Shown: positions 11,106 to 22,206 of the stretch, piece by piece | Numbering within the stretch: position 1 is the stretch's first letter | Layout: every line of letters begins with the position of its first letter | From: Pigoraptor chileana | Lineage: Eukaryota; Opisthokonta; Filasterea | Reading direction: 5' to 3' | Length of the DNA: 58,974 nucleotides | NCBI GenBank assembly: GCA_943704495.1 | Contig: CALSCR010001384.1 | Coordinates: 1 to 58,974, forward strand | Made by a program: the position numbers and the translations under genes | Notes under the pieces: model-generated | The model's database searches: none | Told to the model about the DNA's origin: nothing | Seen by the model: only the letters and a program-made list of their open reading frames with translations

Positions 11106-12668
11106 TTAAACCTCAACCTCATCGAGCTTCATGAATCCGCCGCGTCCATCAGCAGTGGTGCCCTTCGCAAGTTTGAGCTTGCGCAGAGTGTTGATGTGGG
11201 GAATCTGATCCGCTCCCTTGAGGCCCATCGCGTAGCGTTTGTAAACAAACCCAAGCACAAAATAAACACCAACGACGGCGACGATCACGCCAACGACAAT
11301 GCCCGCAACGCTCGCAGAGCTCTTGCCATCGCTACTTGCGCTGCTGCCATCGCCACCGGTCCGGGTGGGGCTGTGCATGCCTCCGCCGTTGTTTGTGTTT
11401 GCGGTGCAGGCGGGGGGCATCTTCACGCCGCACTTGTTCTCGCCAGATGCAACCTGCTTGAGAGCCACCGAGATGAGCACATCCGTACCCGCAGGAAGTG
11501 ATGCTCCCTGTGCCTTGATCAACCCGGGCACAAGAGTTGCCATCGTATCAAGCAGCTGCGCATAGCAGCACCCGGCGTACGTTGACATCCCATGCAACAT
11601 CGCATCGCACGCGGGCGAACACGTGGCTCCGAGGATGCAGTATTGGTCCACTCCGGAGAGCCCGTTCGGAGCCTGCATAACATCATTGAGTGTTCGGTTG
11701 ATTGCATCGGCGATAATTTCTCCGCAATATGCGTTGTGGCCGTCGTTGGTGCACATAAAGTCAAACACCTGTCCATCAAGGCTGTCAATCACATCCACGG
11801 GAAGGGCGGGCACGTCAGCGACACTCCCGGCCAACATCTCCAGCGCAGGCTCGCAGTACTTAATGAAGTCGACAAAGATGCTCCCGCATGAGCCAGAGCA
11901 GAGGGCACGGGTGTGCGTCTTCATAAGTGTGAGGTACGGGAGTGCGCTCGAAATGAACCCAGAGATAATGGAACTGCTGTCGTCTCCGTTCCGAGTGTCA
12001 TTGGCCGTCCCCTGGGCGACTGCGCCGACATCAACGCTGATTTTGACGAGATCAACGACGCACTGCGGAGATGCGCCCATGCGTGCAATCACTGGGCGGC
12101 AAGTGGAGCCGGGGGCGACGAGGCCGCACGCCAACTTGAGCCCAGACGAGATCATTTCCGTGATATCCGTCTCATTTCCGGGAACGAGTCCCGCGAGGGA
12201 CTCCCCCCCACACTTTGCGAGGATATTCGTAATGATGGTGCCGCAGCCGTCGTCGCAAAACGCCGCCAGACTCGACAAGACGGAAGGGACAAGGGCCACA
12301 AGCAGCTTCTCGCTGTCACACGTTGGCAGCAATCCCCCAGAAACAGAAATGCATCCCTGAGATTGCGCCATGATGCCTCCAAGAACACCCATACACTTGG
12401 GTGATTGAGACAGCATCGTGACGAGTTCGGCGGGGTCCAGGCAGGATGCGCGTCCCGAAATGTCGCGCTTTCCAATGTGACCGTGCACAGCGGCATGCGA
12501 GGCAGTGATGATGCCAACCGCAAGAGTCTTCAGATCGTTGGCTTGAACAACAGTCCTGGGGGATGCGACAACATTCTTGTGCAGCAAAGCATCAACAGTC
12601 GAGGCAGCAGCGAGAAAGATGAGCACAGCGGACACCACACCAAAGGTGGAAGCACCGCACCGGGCCAT
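11106..12668 (-). CDS. Cysteine-rich type I membrane protein, family unknown
   Basis: Single exon, 520 aa from the ATG at 12668 (A at -3, G at +4); an ATG nine codons upstream (12695) is the alternative. The first 26 residues (MARCGASTFGVVSAVLIFL, then AAASTVDA) look like a cleavable signal peptide. The ectodomain carries more than 25 cysteines. They recur as a helical CxxxC...C module: FCDDGCGTIITNILAKC, LCSGSCGSIFVDFIKYC and TCSPACDAMLHGMSTYAGCC. N-glycosylation sites sit at NET, NDT and NRT. A Gly/Ser-rich stalk leads to one membrane span at about 456-476 (GIVVGVIVAVVGVYFVLGFV) and a 44-residue basic cytosolic tail ending DEVEV. I do not recognise the family. A cell-surface or secretory-pathway receptor or adhesion-type protein is inference from topology only. 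Confidence 0.85.
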   Translation of the reverse strand: MARCGASTFGVVSAVLIFLAAASTVDALLHKNVVASPRTVVQANDLKTLAVGIITASHAAVHGHIGKRDISGRASCLDPAELVTMLSQSPKCMGVLGGIMAQSQGCISVSGGLLPTCDSEKLLVALVPSVLSSLAAFCDDGCGTIITNILAKCGGESLAGLVPGNETDITEMISSGLKLACGLVAPGSTCRPVIARMGASPQCVVDLVKISVDVGAVAQGTANDTRNGDDSSSIISGFISSALPYLTLMKTHTRALCSGSCGSIFVDFIKYCEPALEMLAGSVADVPALPVDVIDSLDGQVFDFMCTNDGHNAYCGEIIADAINRTLNDVMQAPNGLSGVDQYCILGATCSPACDAMLHGMSTYAGCCYAQLLDTMATLVPGLIKAQGASLPAGTDVLISVALKQVASGENKCGVKMPPACTANTNNGGGMHSPTRTGGDGSSASSDGKSSASVAGIVVGVIVAVVGVYFVLGFVYKRYAMGLKGADQIPHINTLRKLKLAKGTTADGRGGFMKLDEVEV

Positions 12669-13294
12669 TTGTGTTCGTCGCGGATGCCGGAACATACGCG
12701 TGGAAAACAAGCAAATAAGTACAAGCTTGAGCCGACTCCCAATGCTATTCACAATGACAACTGCTGCTCCTCCCAGAAAGTATATTTTCTCCTGAAAATG
12801 GAGTCTGGCAACACGAATGTAAGAGATTCACCACACACGGATGTATTCTCTGCCAAAGTAGTGAGGTTGGTCGACGACCGCACTCAGTGCAACCGAATCG
12901 GCTGATGACTCACACGCAGAGTGAGGGTTTGGCTCTGTAATTAAGTCGGTTTTGAGGTTTGGTACAACTTGTATCACAGGTCGAATTTTCTTGATTATAT
13001 CGTGTGGCCCTCTGAATGCATCTGAAACCCTCGAATAAGTACAAAGGCTTAGGGACCATCACGTGATGTGGCTCATTTGTGGCGCGGTTGTAACAGATTC
13101 ACATTGACAGTCGGCCTGCCGACATTGGCAATGCCATGTGAAATAGTCGGAGCAATAAAACCGGTCCTCTTGAGTTTGACCATCCTGTGCGGAAGTATAT
13201 GTTGTTGTTTTTTGTTGGTGTGTTATAATCAGATCCAGAGTAATCTTAGTTGTACTGTTTGTGTTGCGGCGGTCTGCCTCTGTTCATTGAGAGG
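12669..13294. promoter_or_regulatory. Divergent promoter region with CATCACGTGATG palindrome
   Basis: 626 bp between the membrane-protein start and the first dehydrogenase start. It contains the perfect 12-bp palindrome CATCACGTGATG at 13057-13068, centred on CACGTG and about 230 bp upstream of the dehydrogenase ATG. A GTCGGCCTGCCGAC inverted repeat lies at about 13110-13123; the same CGGCCTGCCGACA word occurs at about 47593. Confidence 0.45.
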
Positions 13295-15637
13295 ATGGGA
13301 AATCAGCAAACGAAGTTTGGCAAAAGTTCGACCGCCGATGAAGTTATTCAAGGAGTGAATTTGGAGGGCAAGGTCGTGCTGATCACGGGTGGAAACACAG
13401 GTATTGTGCTCACTGAACGGACATTTGGGTCGCCATAGTGCATTGCGGTGACACTGGCACTGCCAAAGTATTGCCAACAGTTACTCCATAACCGACTTAT
13501 TCACCACGGCCATTTACATTTGCGCTTGATGTTAGGAATCGGACGTGAAACAGCACGCGTGCTTGCCTCTGCCAAGGCGATGGTATTTATAAGTGAGTGA
13601 AAATTCGAGGAAGCACGGGAAAATTGCGAACGATGTGTTTCTTTCGTTTGTTCCGAAACTCAAGGAACACTCGGCTCGACTGTGCCCAGTTGTTATTATG
13701 TTATTTTCGCATAATCACTGATTGCTCAGTCCTTGTTCCTGTCTCCGGATGCTGGAATCGTTGGGGCAAGCATTGAGTCTCGATACCTTTCAAGACTGGT
13801 GTACAACTCTTCTGAGACGCTTACTTGATCCACTTGCCGTTTTTCTGCATGAAATGATGACAGCGTGTCGGGACGCTGCCAAAGGGATCGAGGCCGTGAA
13901 CTCCATCAAAAGCGAGACGGGAAACGACGACGTGCACCATATCCCTCTTGAGCTATCGTCGTTTAAGAGTGTGCGTGCGTGTGCGGACACTTTTCTTGCC
14001 ACAGGAAGACCGCTTCACATCCTCATCAATAATGCTGGTGTGTCTCGCGCTGATGTTGCAAGACGAAACTCGGAACAAAAAGCACACGCAACATTATGCC
14101 TACGCGTCGAGTGGCACAAATGATGCTCATTTTAACCACTGACGTCCTTCACGTCTACCCCTTTGTTGCGCTCGCACCCTTCTTTCTTCGCCAGGCGTGT
14201 TCATGTCAGAGTTGAAGCGAACAGAGGAAAATCTAGAGTTTGACATCGGCGTAAACCATTTCGGCCACTTTTTGCTGACCCAATTGCTGATGGCGCGCCT
14301 GATGGAATCAAAGCCGTCGCGAGTTCTAATTGTTGCCTCGGATGCAAATGCGCGGTGTGAGTATGTGTGTGTGTGTATTTGAGTGTGTGGGTGTTTGAGT
14401 ATGCGAGTGAGTGTGCGTGTATTTGTCTATAATTGCTCAGTTTCACTTCGCAGTGTTTGATGCGTGGTAACGGCTGCAAAGACGTGTGCATCTTTACGAT
14501 GTCGTTTATGGAGAATAGAAGATGATTTGTATGTACTGTGTGTGTGTGTGTGCAACACCTCACCTCGTGCATGTATTTTGCTTGTAATCTTTTCATTGTG
14601 TCTGGCGCAGTCCCAATCGACTACGACGACATTAACTATCACGCGAATCCGACCAAGTGGAGCAGTTTCGGGGCATACATCCGCAGCAAAACAGCCAACA
14701 TACTCCACGCAGCCGCCATCAATAAGCGATACGGTGACCGCGGAGTCGAGGCATATGGTGGGCATGGCATACTCATGGTGTTGTGATTGTGTTGTCATTA
14801 TTATTTATTTTCATATAAATATGTAAGGTGTGAGTGTCGGCAAGTGTGGTGTAAGTTATGCTTGTTGTCTGTTGTGTAATTTGTGTGCAATTTTTATTTT
14901 TATTTCAATTTTTGAGCTGAGAACATTGTCAGTAATCCCTCCGCACACACTCCCATGCTTCCTGTCTTTTGTTTTGTGTTTTGTGTTTTGTGCCATGCTT
15001 TGCAGCCTTACATCCTGGGACTGTGGCAGTGACGGAGATAGCGCGTCATTTGAACGTTGTACTCGGCGCCCTTTTTGCGCTTGCGTATCCGTTCACAAAG
15101 AGCATTCCCCAGGTTCGACTTTTGTTGCTTGTGTGTGCTTGTGTCCATTTCATCCACCTCTTCTTCCTCTTCACCTCCCCGCACTCCATTCAACCGTCGT
15201 CGGTTGATCACACTTTATCACCCTCGGATCGTATCAGCTGACGATGGCGTGTGATGTGATGCCTGCATTGCGTGTTTGCAGGGTGCCGCAACATCTGTCT
15301 TTTGTGCGACTGTTTCCCGCCCGATCGGGCATCCTATGCCGCCTCTCTTTATGGATTGTGCTCCCGCCACTCCTCCCGCGGACGCCTGTGATCCAGCGGT
15401 TGGTTGAGCTGAATGCGCTTTCAGTTATCGCGCAGCTGTTTATGGGATCCATATGCTCTGTGCGTCTTTCTTGACATTCTGAAGGTTTGAACCGAATGGG
15501 TATGCATTGTATCATCGTCTACAAAGGATTACAACAGCAAATAGCACTAAGTCTTAGTGCGCTGTGGTTTTTTGCAGTCTGCAGACCGGTTGTGGGCTTT
15601 GTCCATGGAGATCACAGGCGCACCTTCGGCGGAGTGA
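13295..15637 (+). CDS. Short-chain dehydrogenase/reductase, paralogue 1
   Basis: Eight coding exons: 13295-13400, 13536-13592, 13864-14037, 14195-14356, 14611-14757, 15006-15112, 15282-15398, 15578-15637; 309 aa. Classical/extended SDR of the retinol-dehydrogenase/WWOX-like type, an NAD(P)-dependent oxidoreductase. Seen: the cofactor motif TGGNTGIG, then TCRDAAKG, NNAG at the end of exon 3, the catalytic Ser region IVASDA, and YIRSK (YxxxK) in exon 5, followed by LHPGTVAVTEI. The N-terminus MGNQQTKF fits the N-myristoylation consensus (G2, T6), suggesting membrane attachment. All eight exons match paralogue 2 (19699-21917) in intron position and phase, so the two arose by duplication. The C-terminal stretch from residue about 250 is more diverged than the core. 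Substrate unknown. Confidence 0.92.
15441..15497 (-). repeat. Dispersed ~50-bp repeat, diverged copy in SDR1 intron 7
   Basis: Transcript-sense sequence GGGATCCATATGCTCTGTGC followed by a GTTTGAACC end. It is a moderate match to the family and has the same orientation relative to the gene as the others. Confidence 0.35.
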
Positions 15638-15902
15638 CGCTGGTCAGCAGGAGAGCAACAAAGCAAAAGAAAATATCGTCAAGACGGCTTCAGACTGCGT
15701 TGAAATTGTTTATTTGCATCTCCGTTTGTTTTGTCTACAGACAAGCTGTCACGTTGTTTATTTAACACGCTTTATAACTGACGATTGCATTCCGAAATGT
15801 CCACGGAACATTAACAGCACTGGCATCAAAGTGTGCGCAGAAAAAAAGAGGAATACTTTTGTCTTCTCCAAAAAGCAAAAAAAACGCACATAACGGCCAC
15901 TT

Positions 15903-18146
15903 TCATCCCGATATCTTCTCCACAAAAAACCACATGCGCCTCGACGGCCGCACGACCAGAGGCTCACCCGGAGCATGCTGCTGTGTGTGTGCCGTCGTCA
16001 CTGCGTCTGCGTGCGTCACACCCGCGGCTGCGGCTGCCCTCATCCCGAGGCGTTTTTCCATGTACCGCTTGGTAAGGCCCCATGCTGTGATCCCATTGCG
16101 CGCATCCGTCACAATCTCTCTGTCGCCAACAATAACGAGTTCCGCACCGGCGCCGGCACTTCCGCGGTCACCCTCTGACTTGCTTCCGCTGTACGATTCA
16201 TCCGAGGACGCGTCACTGTCGACACCGGCGGTAATCGGCAAGGAACCGCTCAATGCGCGCAGAGTGGCAGATATGACACCTGTGCTAGTGCGTCTGAACG
16301 TTATTGCGGCAATGGGATCGTTCTCCCTGCATCTCCGCGGTATGGCGGAAGATTTTGCTGAAGATTGCTTCCGCCGTGCTGAGGCCCGCGTGGCATATTT
16401 GGCATCGTGAAAGGTGTGCGTCTCCTCAACAGCGTGCAGTTCGTCTCGGGCACACGCACACTCACGTGCTGCAGTTGCAAGTCGTTCAGGAAGCCCGAGG
16501 ACACTTCGACGAGGCACATTGGAGTGCGGCAGTCTCGCAAAAAAGGGGTTCACGCGCGGACAGTTGCAGTCGGGGATGCGCGCCGTGGCAATGCGAACAA
16601 AGGCCGTTGTGGTTGCGTTGTTTCCGCTCGCAAGCGCATCGAGTCTGAGGATGAGCTGTGTCTGGTTCGCGTCGTCTGGGACAGTTGAAAAAGAAGGCCG
16701 GCGCGCATATGTGTCCCACTGCATTGCAAGTGCTTCCGGTGATTCGTCATCGGAGATGCCGTGCATGAGATGGAGAGTGTTGTAATTGCGCCACGCCCGG
16801 CAGAGTGCACGCGTGAACGTCTTGTACTCGCGCGCATCAACCGTGTGCGGCCCCTTGTCGAGCGTGCGAACAAGCGCACAAAATGCATCGCCGGCACTGT
16901 CGTATGCGCCGACCAAGCGTCCAAATCGGCCGTCCATGGAAGCACAGGGATCGGAATCAATGTCGGCGTCACCTCCCGACCTCAGTTTGTGGACCACAAA
17001 GCGCGACGTCGTCATGGGCTGATCATGGTTGCCGCTGCCTGCCAGAGCAGATTCCTTCCAGTTAACAAATGCGTGCCCCAGGGGTGTCTCTGCCAGAAGC
17101 GAGCTTGCCACGGGGTCTTCGTCACCACCCATTGCCCTCCCTTTGCGGCGGGTGAGAATGCGCACGCCCCGGCCGGCCTTGGCCTCCGCAAGGGCCGTCG
17201 GAAGCACGCCGAGATGGGACGCACCCACGTGCACACGACGAATGCGGGCGAGGCGATCGGAGGAAAGGTTCAGTCCGATGGCTACTTCGTTCCTGCCGAT
17301 GCGCGTGTCTGTGATGAGCGCGTGGAGTGCGCGTGCAAACGAACGGGCATCAAACGGATGTGCGTCGCTGCCTCCCTCTCTCTTTGTTACGCGCCGCGCC
17401 ATCAGCGACTGCACTGGCTTTGGCGTGGTGATGGTGGTGGTGGTGGTTGCTGGAGGTGAAAGAGGGGCCGCGGTTGGTGCATTACTTGCAGATGCTGTTG
17501 GTGTGGCCGTCTCCTCCGTCTTGGGCTCTGTTGTGCATGCTGTGGGGGCGCCTGTCGATGCGACTGCCGTCTTTGGCCACTCTCGGCCCGCTCTGTACAC
17601 CGCCGTGCACACAGCCTCCGCGGGCGAGTGCACTCTTTCGATCCACCCACCGGCAGACTCTGTTGGGTTCAGCGGACTCGGCTCGGGGAACATGCAAAAC
17701 GTCCATCGCCAGTGCTGTGGAATGTCCGCGACTCGCTGCTGGAACGCCCTCCGCAAACTGACGAAAATGGGTCCACACGGCATATCAACCTCGACCATTG
17801 CATCCAACGCACATGCAACGTGCAGTCTATCCTCGCTGTTTGTTGCAGCTGTATATCCGCGTACTGGTGAGATGCTGCGTCTCTGATGTGGAGACGAGGA
17901 CTGCGGTGACGGGATCCCGGCATTCTCGTCAACGGCAGGGACGTCTGTAACGTTTTCTGCATCGAATTCGGCGATGGATCGATGGAAGGCCTTGAGAGAG
18001 AGGGCGAACTCCCGCGCTTGCACAGAGCGCACAGTGCGGTTCCAGTGGGATGACGTGCACGCTAGTGCCGACGCATCGCGCATCGAGTAGAGGGCGATGA
18101 TGATCTTCTCCTGTATTTCGGCTGGAAGCCTCGTCAGTCGGTCCAT
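15903..18146 (-). CDS. F-box protein with unidentified C-terminal region
   Basis: Single exon, 747 aa from the ATG at 18146 (G at -3, G at +4). The frame is open nine codons further upstream but only from a TTG. Residues 1-45 (LTRLPAEIQEKIIIALYSM, then DASALACTSSHWNRTVRSV) read as an F-box, the Skp1-binding helix bundle of SCF ubiquitin ligases. The remaining 700 residues have no repeat (LRR, WD40 or kelch) I can recognise. They contain a Thr/Pro-rich linker (about 205-240), a DCNCPRVNPFF patch, a Lys/Arg-rich segment and an acidic Ser-rich stretch near 650. It may be an SCF adaptor with a lineage-specific substrate domain. It sits between the two dehydrogenase paralogues on the opposite strand, so it was either part of the duplicated block or inserted between the copies. 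Confidence 0.85.
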   Translation of the reverse strand: MDRLTRLPAEIQEKIIIALYSMRDASALACTSSHWNRTVRSVQAREFALSLKAFHRSIAEFDAENVTDVPAVDENAGIPSPQSSSPHQRRSISPVRGYTAATNSEDRLHVACALDAMVEVDMPCGPIFVSLRRAFQQRVADIPQHWRWTFCMFPEPSPLNPTESAGGWIERVHSPAEAVCTAVYRAGREWPKTAVASTGAPTACTTEPKTEETATPTASASNAPTAAPLSPPATTTTTITTPKPVQSLMARRVTKREGGSDAHPFDARSFARALHALITDTRIGRNEVAIGLNLSSDRLARIRRVHVGASHLGVLPTALAEAKAGRGVRILTRRKGRAMGGDEDPVASSLLAETPLGHAFVNWKESALAGSGNHDQPMTTSRFVVHKLRSGGDADIDSDPCASMDGRFGRLVGAYDSAGDAFCALVRTLDKGPHTVDAREYKTFTRALCRAWRNYNTLHLMHGISDDESPEALAMQWDTYARRPSFSTVPDDANQTQLILRLDALASGNNATTTAFVRIATARIPDCNCPRVNPFFARLPHSNVPRRSVLGLPERLATAARECACARDELHAVEETHTFHDAKYATRASARRKQSSAKSSAIPRRCRENDPIAAITFRRTSTGVISATLRALSGSLPITAGVDSDASSDESYSGSKSEGDRGSAGAGAELVIVGDREIVTDARNGITAWGLTKRYMEKRLGMRAAAAAGVTHADAVTTAHTQQHAPGEPLVVRPSRRMWFFVEKISG

Positions 18147-19698
18147 TTCCGTCTGGAGTTGTAATCCTTTCAAAGTTACTGCAATATGGCGGTGTCTGTG
18201 TTATGGAGCCGCTTGTTTTGCAAAGCTCAAAGAAGGGGGGCATGTTATACTATGCGTCCGTTTCTAGTGTACCGACTTATGACCGGCATCCGTGGGCGGG
18301 CATCAACAGACGCGGGAGTGACATCCAAAAGTGACCTGGCTGTGCACTGGCAGCAAGTGGGAAAACGATGCAACGTGTGCGTGCACACATGCACACGCAT
18401 AATCACGCAACACACACATACACACGCACACACACACTCACACACTCACACAGTCAACACGGTTTGCCTTCATCATGGTGGTGAACTGAAACATTCCCCG
18501 ATCGTTTTTCAGCCATTTCTATTTTTGGCAGTCAGCCTGACGTCATGGTCATCCCGATTCGGGCACGTTTCAGTTCCCGGCATCACATAACCTGCTCATT
18601 AATAATTCATGTGATGCAAAAAGAGTTGCTTTCATGCGTCGTTTTATTATCACGGTTTAATTAGGGTCCTCGAGGTCCAGCAAACTTTGATTCAATTTTG
18701 CGGACGCCGGAGTGGATCGACTGATGATCGCCGACTCGGTCACTCAGCCGTCGACACAAGCGGTTGCCGCGTGCCAGTGCTGTTATTTTCTTTCATTATA
18801 TGCCCCATCAAACCACTTTGTCCCGACCGATTGTGCTGGGCGGTTAAACAGGACGCACGTCCCCACCTGGGATCGAAACTTAAGTGATTGCCCGAAACAA
18901 AAGCGATGGCACATACATCGCACATAACAGATTGACACTACCGCTTCTGCTGCTGCTGTTGTTGTTACTGTCCCTCGCAAATGCAACCATGCCACCAGTG
19001 CGTGGGTGTCAGGTTCAGTGTGTCCTGTCATGCAACTGATACGATACTAGGGTAGTATACTTCGTGTCTTACAACCAAGGGTGTCGTATAAGCACCCTTG
19101 ATACAGTAGGGATCTGGTTTCCCTTTATGCGGAGTGAACAGATCAGAATGAGGTCATAGTAGTCCCACCAATCCAGATCAAGAGAAGTAGTGCAACAAAG
19201 ATTGCCTGATGGGGAAGAATCCGGTTGGGTGGTTGTCAGATGGGGCCTTCCCTGAACACAGCCGGTCACGTGTCACCAATTGACGGAAAATAATGCGCCA
19301 ATCGGAGTGCGAGTTGCCGCCCATGCAGCCAATCAGCGACGACGGTTGCGCCGCGTAATCAAGGCCCATGTGTGCGGAACATTATTCAGTATGCTTTGCG
19401 CTGCCGAGTCTCTGTCTGTCTGTGTCGGGACATAATCGCTTCCGTGTGCCTTCTCTGTGTTGGCGGCGAGGTATCCGCTGCTCATATCCTTGTCTCAGCC
19501 CCACGTCGGCTGGGATGATTTGGCGGCGGATTGGTGATTCCGAGCCGGAACATTTTCGTCCACTAAGAGGTGTGAGGACTTTGCTATATAAACCAGATTC
19601 GAAAACCTTTATGGAATCTTCAACAGCAAAGTCCACAAAGTAGAAAAAATTTCACTTAGAAGCAACAGACAACAAGCATAACAAGCAAATACTTAAGA
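18147..19698. other. Intergenic region upstream of F-box gene and SDR paralogue 2
   Basis: 1.55 kb between divergent starts. It contains (CA)n at about 18411-18452, a TGACGTCA CRE palindrome at 18538-18545 and CACGTG at 19267-19272, 430 bp before the dehydrogenase ATG. No open frame resembles a protein. Confidence 0.45.
18411..18452. repeat. (CA)n microsatellite, interrupted
   Basis: Imperfect CA/CACT repeats in the F-box gene upstream region. Confidence 0.9.
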
Positions 19699-21917
19699 AT
19701 GGGTGGTGGATATAGCTCGTGCACGAAGGCGGAGACCATTGTAAAGGATGTCGATCTCACGGGGAAAGTCATCTTCATCACTGGCGCAAACACAGGTGGG
19801 TGAGCCTTTTGACAGTCGCTTTTGCCTTGATTTGTCACATGAATCGACTTATGCACAGAAGCCTTTCACTGGAAAGTAGTGCATCAACAACTAATGGATG
19901 TCGGCTGTGTGGCTTATTCTTCCCTGTGCACCATAGGCATTGGTCGGGAAACTGCGCGCGTTCTCGCCGGAGCACACGCCACAATCTACTTAAGTGGGTT
20001 TGTCTTTCGTTTGTTCTTTGTTGCTCCCTTCTCATCGGTCGGTTGTTTCTCAATAACACGCTTATGGAGTCCATTGGCACGGCGCTTAAGACTCTGACTT
20101 GAAGAATCCTGCATCTCAACAACACGCCAAGTCATTAACGTGTCAATCAAACACCATTCAATGTCTCTTGTTTGCAGCGTGCCGTGATGACACGAAGGGC
20201 AAAGAAACGGTGGACTACATTGTGACGTCAACTGGAAACAGTGACGTGCACTACCTCAAGATGGAGCTTGGATCCCTGAAGAGTGTGCGGGAGTGTGCTG
20301 CAAATTTTCTTGCCCTCGGGAAGCCGCTTCACATTCTCATCAACAACGCAGGTGAGACCTCCTTATTCGGTGTTGTTGTGGTTCTGGTGTCAGTTGTTAC
20401 TTGCAGTTACTAAATCTCTTCCACCACCACACACCACACACGCGCACATATGCCAACCACACAACTCGACCGGCACAGGCCTCGTCGCGCCTGTCCTGGA
20501 GAAGACGGAGGACGGGTTTGAATCCCACATGGGGATCAACCACCTCGGTCCGTTCCTCCTCACTGAGCTGCTCATGCCCCGTCTCATCGAATCAAAGCCC
20601 GCGCGCGTCGTTAACGTCGCATCTTACGCCCACACCTTCGGTACGTGCCGGTGCCGTCTCAGGTTCGACGTTCTCCTTCAGTGTGCACCCCGCCTTCTTG
20701 ACATACCTGTGGAGTTCATGGGGCACTTACATTCAGACACTGCATTGGAATCCCAGTTGGCATCTTTGCATACCGAGTGCTATCTCGCACTAATTTCCAC
20801 ATGTTTCTTTCTTCATCTGCTTGTGTACTGCGTGATTGTTTTTCCCGACGTATGCTCTTCCACAGCGCCTATCAACTTCGATGATCTCGAGTACAAGACT
20901 GAGGCGTATTCGCAGTGGACCGCGTACGGTCGCAGCAAGGCTGCAAACATTCTGCACGCCATTGGCATCAACCAGCGATACGGGAGCAAAGGAATCAAAG
21001 CAATCTGTAAGTGTGTTGTTGGCCGGTCGTGCTTGAGTTGTCTGCTTTGCTCTCTTTTGTTGCATTTTCATCTCTCACTTCCAGTAAGTTTGACCCATAT
21101 GAACTCGTCTCGCGTTGGAAGTGATCGTTGTGTCGCCCTATGTTACTACTTTTTGTTTCTGCTTGTGTGGTGGAGTCCATGCTCAGCCCTATGTTACTAC
21201 TTTGTTTTTGTTGCTTGTGTGGTGTAGTCCATGGGAAGGACGCCAAGACAGACTTGGATCCCACATTCATCGTGCTATTACTTGCATCTGCATTCCACCC
21301 CATCCACAGCCCTCCATCCGGGTATGATTGTTACGGACATCCAGCGCCGGGGAGGCGTCGGCATGCAAGTCGTCATGAAGTTGATATATCCCTTCACAAA
21401 GAGCATCGAACAGGTGCGTTTTTCCCTCTGTTCCATTGCCCGTTTTGGGTCCTTTGTTGCATCGCGGGACAACTGATACGATCCATTCCAAAGGTTGTAT
21501 TCTCCCGAATTTCAAATTGATTTGTTGCTCACCAAACAACAACGGACCATTGCAACATCATTCTGTTCCGTGCTTGTTCGCACAGGGTGCGGCAACATCC
21601 GTGTTCACGGCTGTTCACCCGAGCATCGACGACGCTGCGTCTCCAAATAGCAGCGCCGTCTACTTTACAGATTGCAAGCCCGCAAGTGCCAGCAAGCACG
21701 CCACTGATCCCGCGGTGAGCTCACCGAGATTGCGGTAGACGCATTGACAGTGTCATGTGAGGTGTCCTAAACATCGCTGCCAGGCACCTGCAATGAGTCT
21801 AAACGCATGCTCACCTCCATCCACACAACCCCATCCATGCACCCCATCTATTCGCAGATTGTGGACCAGTTGTGGAACTTTTCCGTTGCCGCCACAAAAT
21901 CAACCGCCTCCTCTTGA
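19699..21917 (+). CDS. Short-chain dehydrogenase/reductase, paralogue 2
   Basis: Eight coding exons: 19699-19795, 19937-19993, 20178-20351, 20479-20640, 20866-21006, 21310-21413, 21586-21714, 21858-21917; 307 aa. Motifs: [32 protein letters not shown] and the catalytic YGRSK (YxxxK), then [16 protein letters not shown]. The N-terminus MGGGYSSC fits N-myristoylation (G2, S6) with an adjacent Cys8 that could be palmitoylated, a dual membrane anchor. Exons 2, 3, 4 and 8 have exactly the same lengths as in paralogue 1 (57, 174, 162 and 60 bp), and all seven introns share phase. Its catalytic core and C-terminus look less diverged from the family than those of paralogue 1. Same family function; substrate unknown. 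Confidence 0.93.
20063..20115 (-). repeat. Dispersed ~50-bp repeat, copy B (SDR2 intron 2)
   Basis: In transcript sense: TGGAGTCCATTGGCACGGCG, then CTCTGACTTGAAGAATCCTG. Strong match over about 50 bp. It starts 69 nt from the 5' splice site. Confidence 0.65.
20708..20757 (-). repeat. Dispersed ~50-bp repeat, copy in SDR2 intron 4
   Basis: Transcript sense: TGTGGAGTTCATGGGGCAC, then GACACTGCATTGGAATCCC. Strong match. It starts 67 nt from the 5' splice site, nearly the same spacing as copy B. Confidence 0.65.
21136..21237. repeat. 51-bp tandem duplication in SDR2 intron 5
   Basis: Two units, each starting CCCTATGTTACTACTTT and ending in a GTGGAGTCCATG or GTGTAGTCCATG word. The end word is the head of the dispersed element, so an element head was duplicated inside the intron. 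Confidence 0.8.
21222..21270 (-). repeat. Dispersed ~50-bp repeat, copy in SDR2 intron 5
   Basis: Transcript sense: GTAGTCCATGGGAAGGACGC, then GACTTGGATCCCACATTC. Strong match, especially to copy A at the CCTACATTC end. Confidence 0.65.
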
Positions 21918-22174
21918 GGCTGCGTCTGTATGACATCGAGCGTGCTTGATTGCGATTGCGTTGCGTTTGCCTCGGTAATGATGCTTGACTTGTTCGTTGT
22001 GCTGTGCAGAGTTGTAGTGCGCCTCTGAGCATATTTAGTCCTCCTCAGTTCAATACATTCACTTGCAGTGGGTTGAAGTCCCACTCAAACACAACAAACC
22101 AAGTCATGCACATGCACAAACACCAACTACGCATGAAATATGAGGACATCCTGGAGCATTTTTACGATCGCACA

Positions 22175-22206
<32 letters not shown>

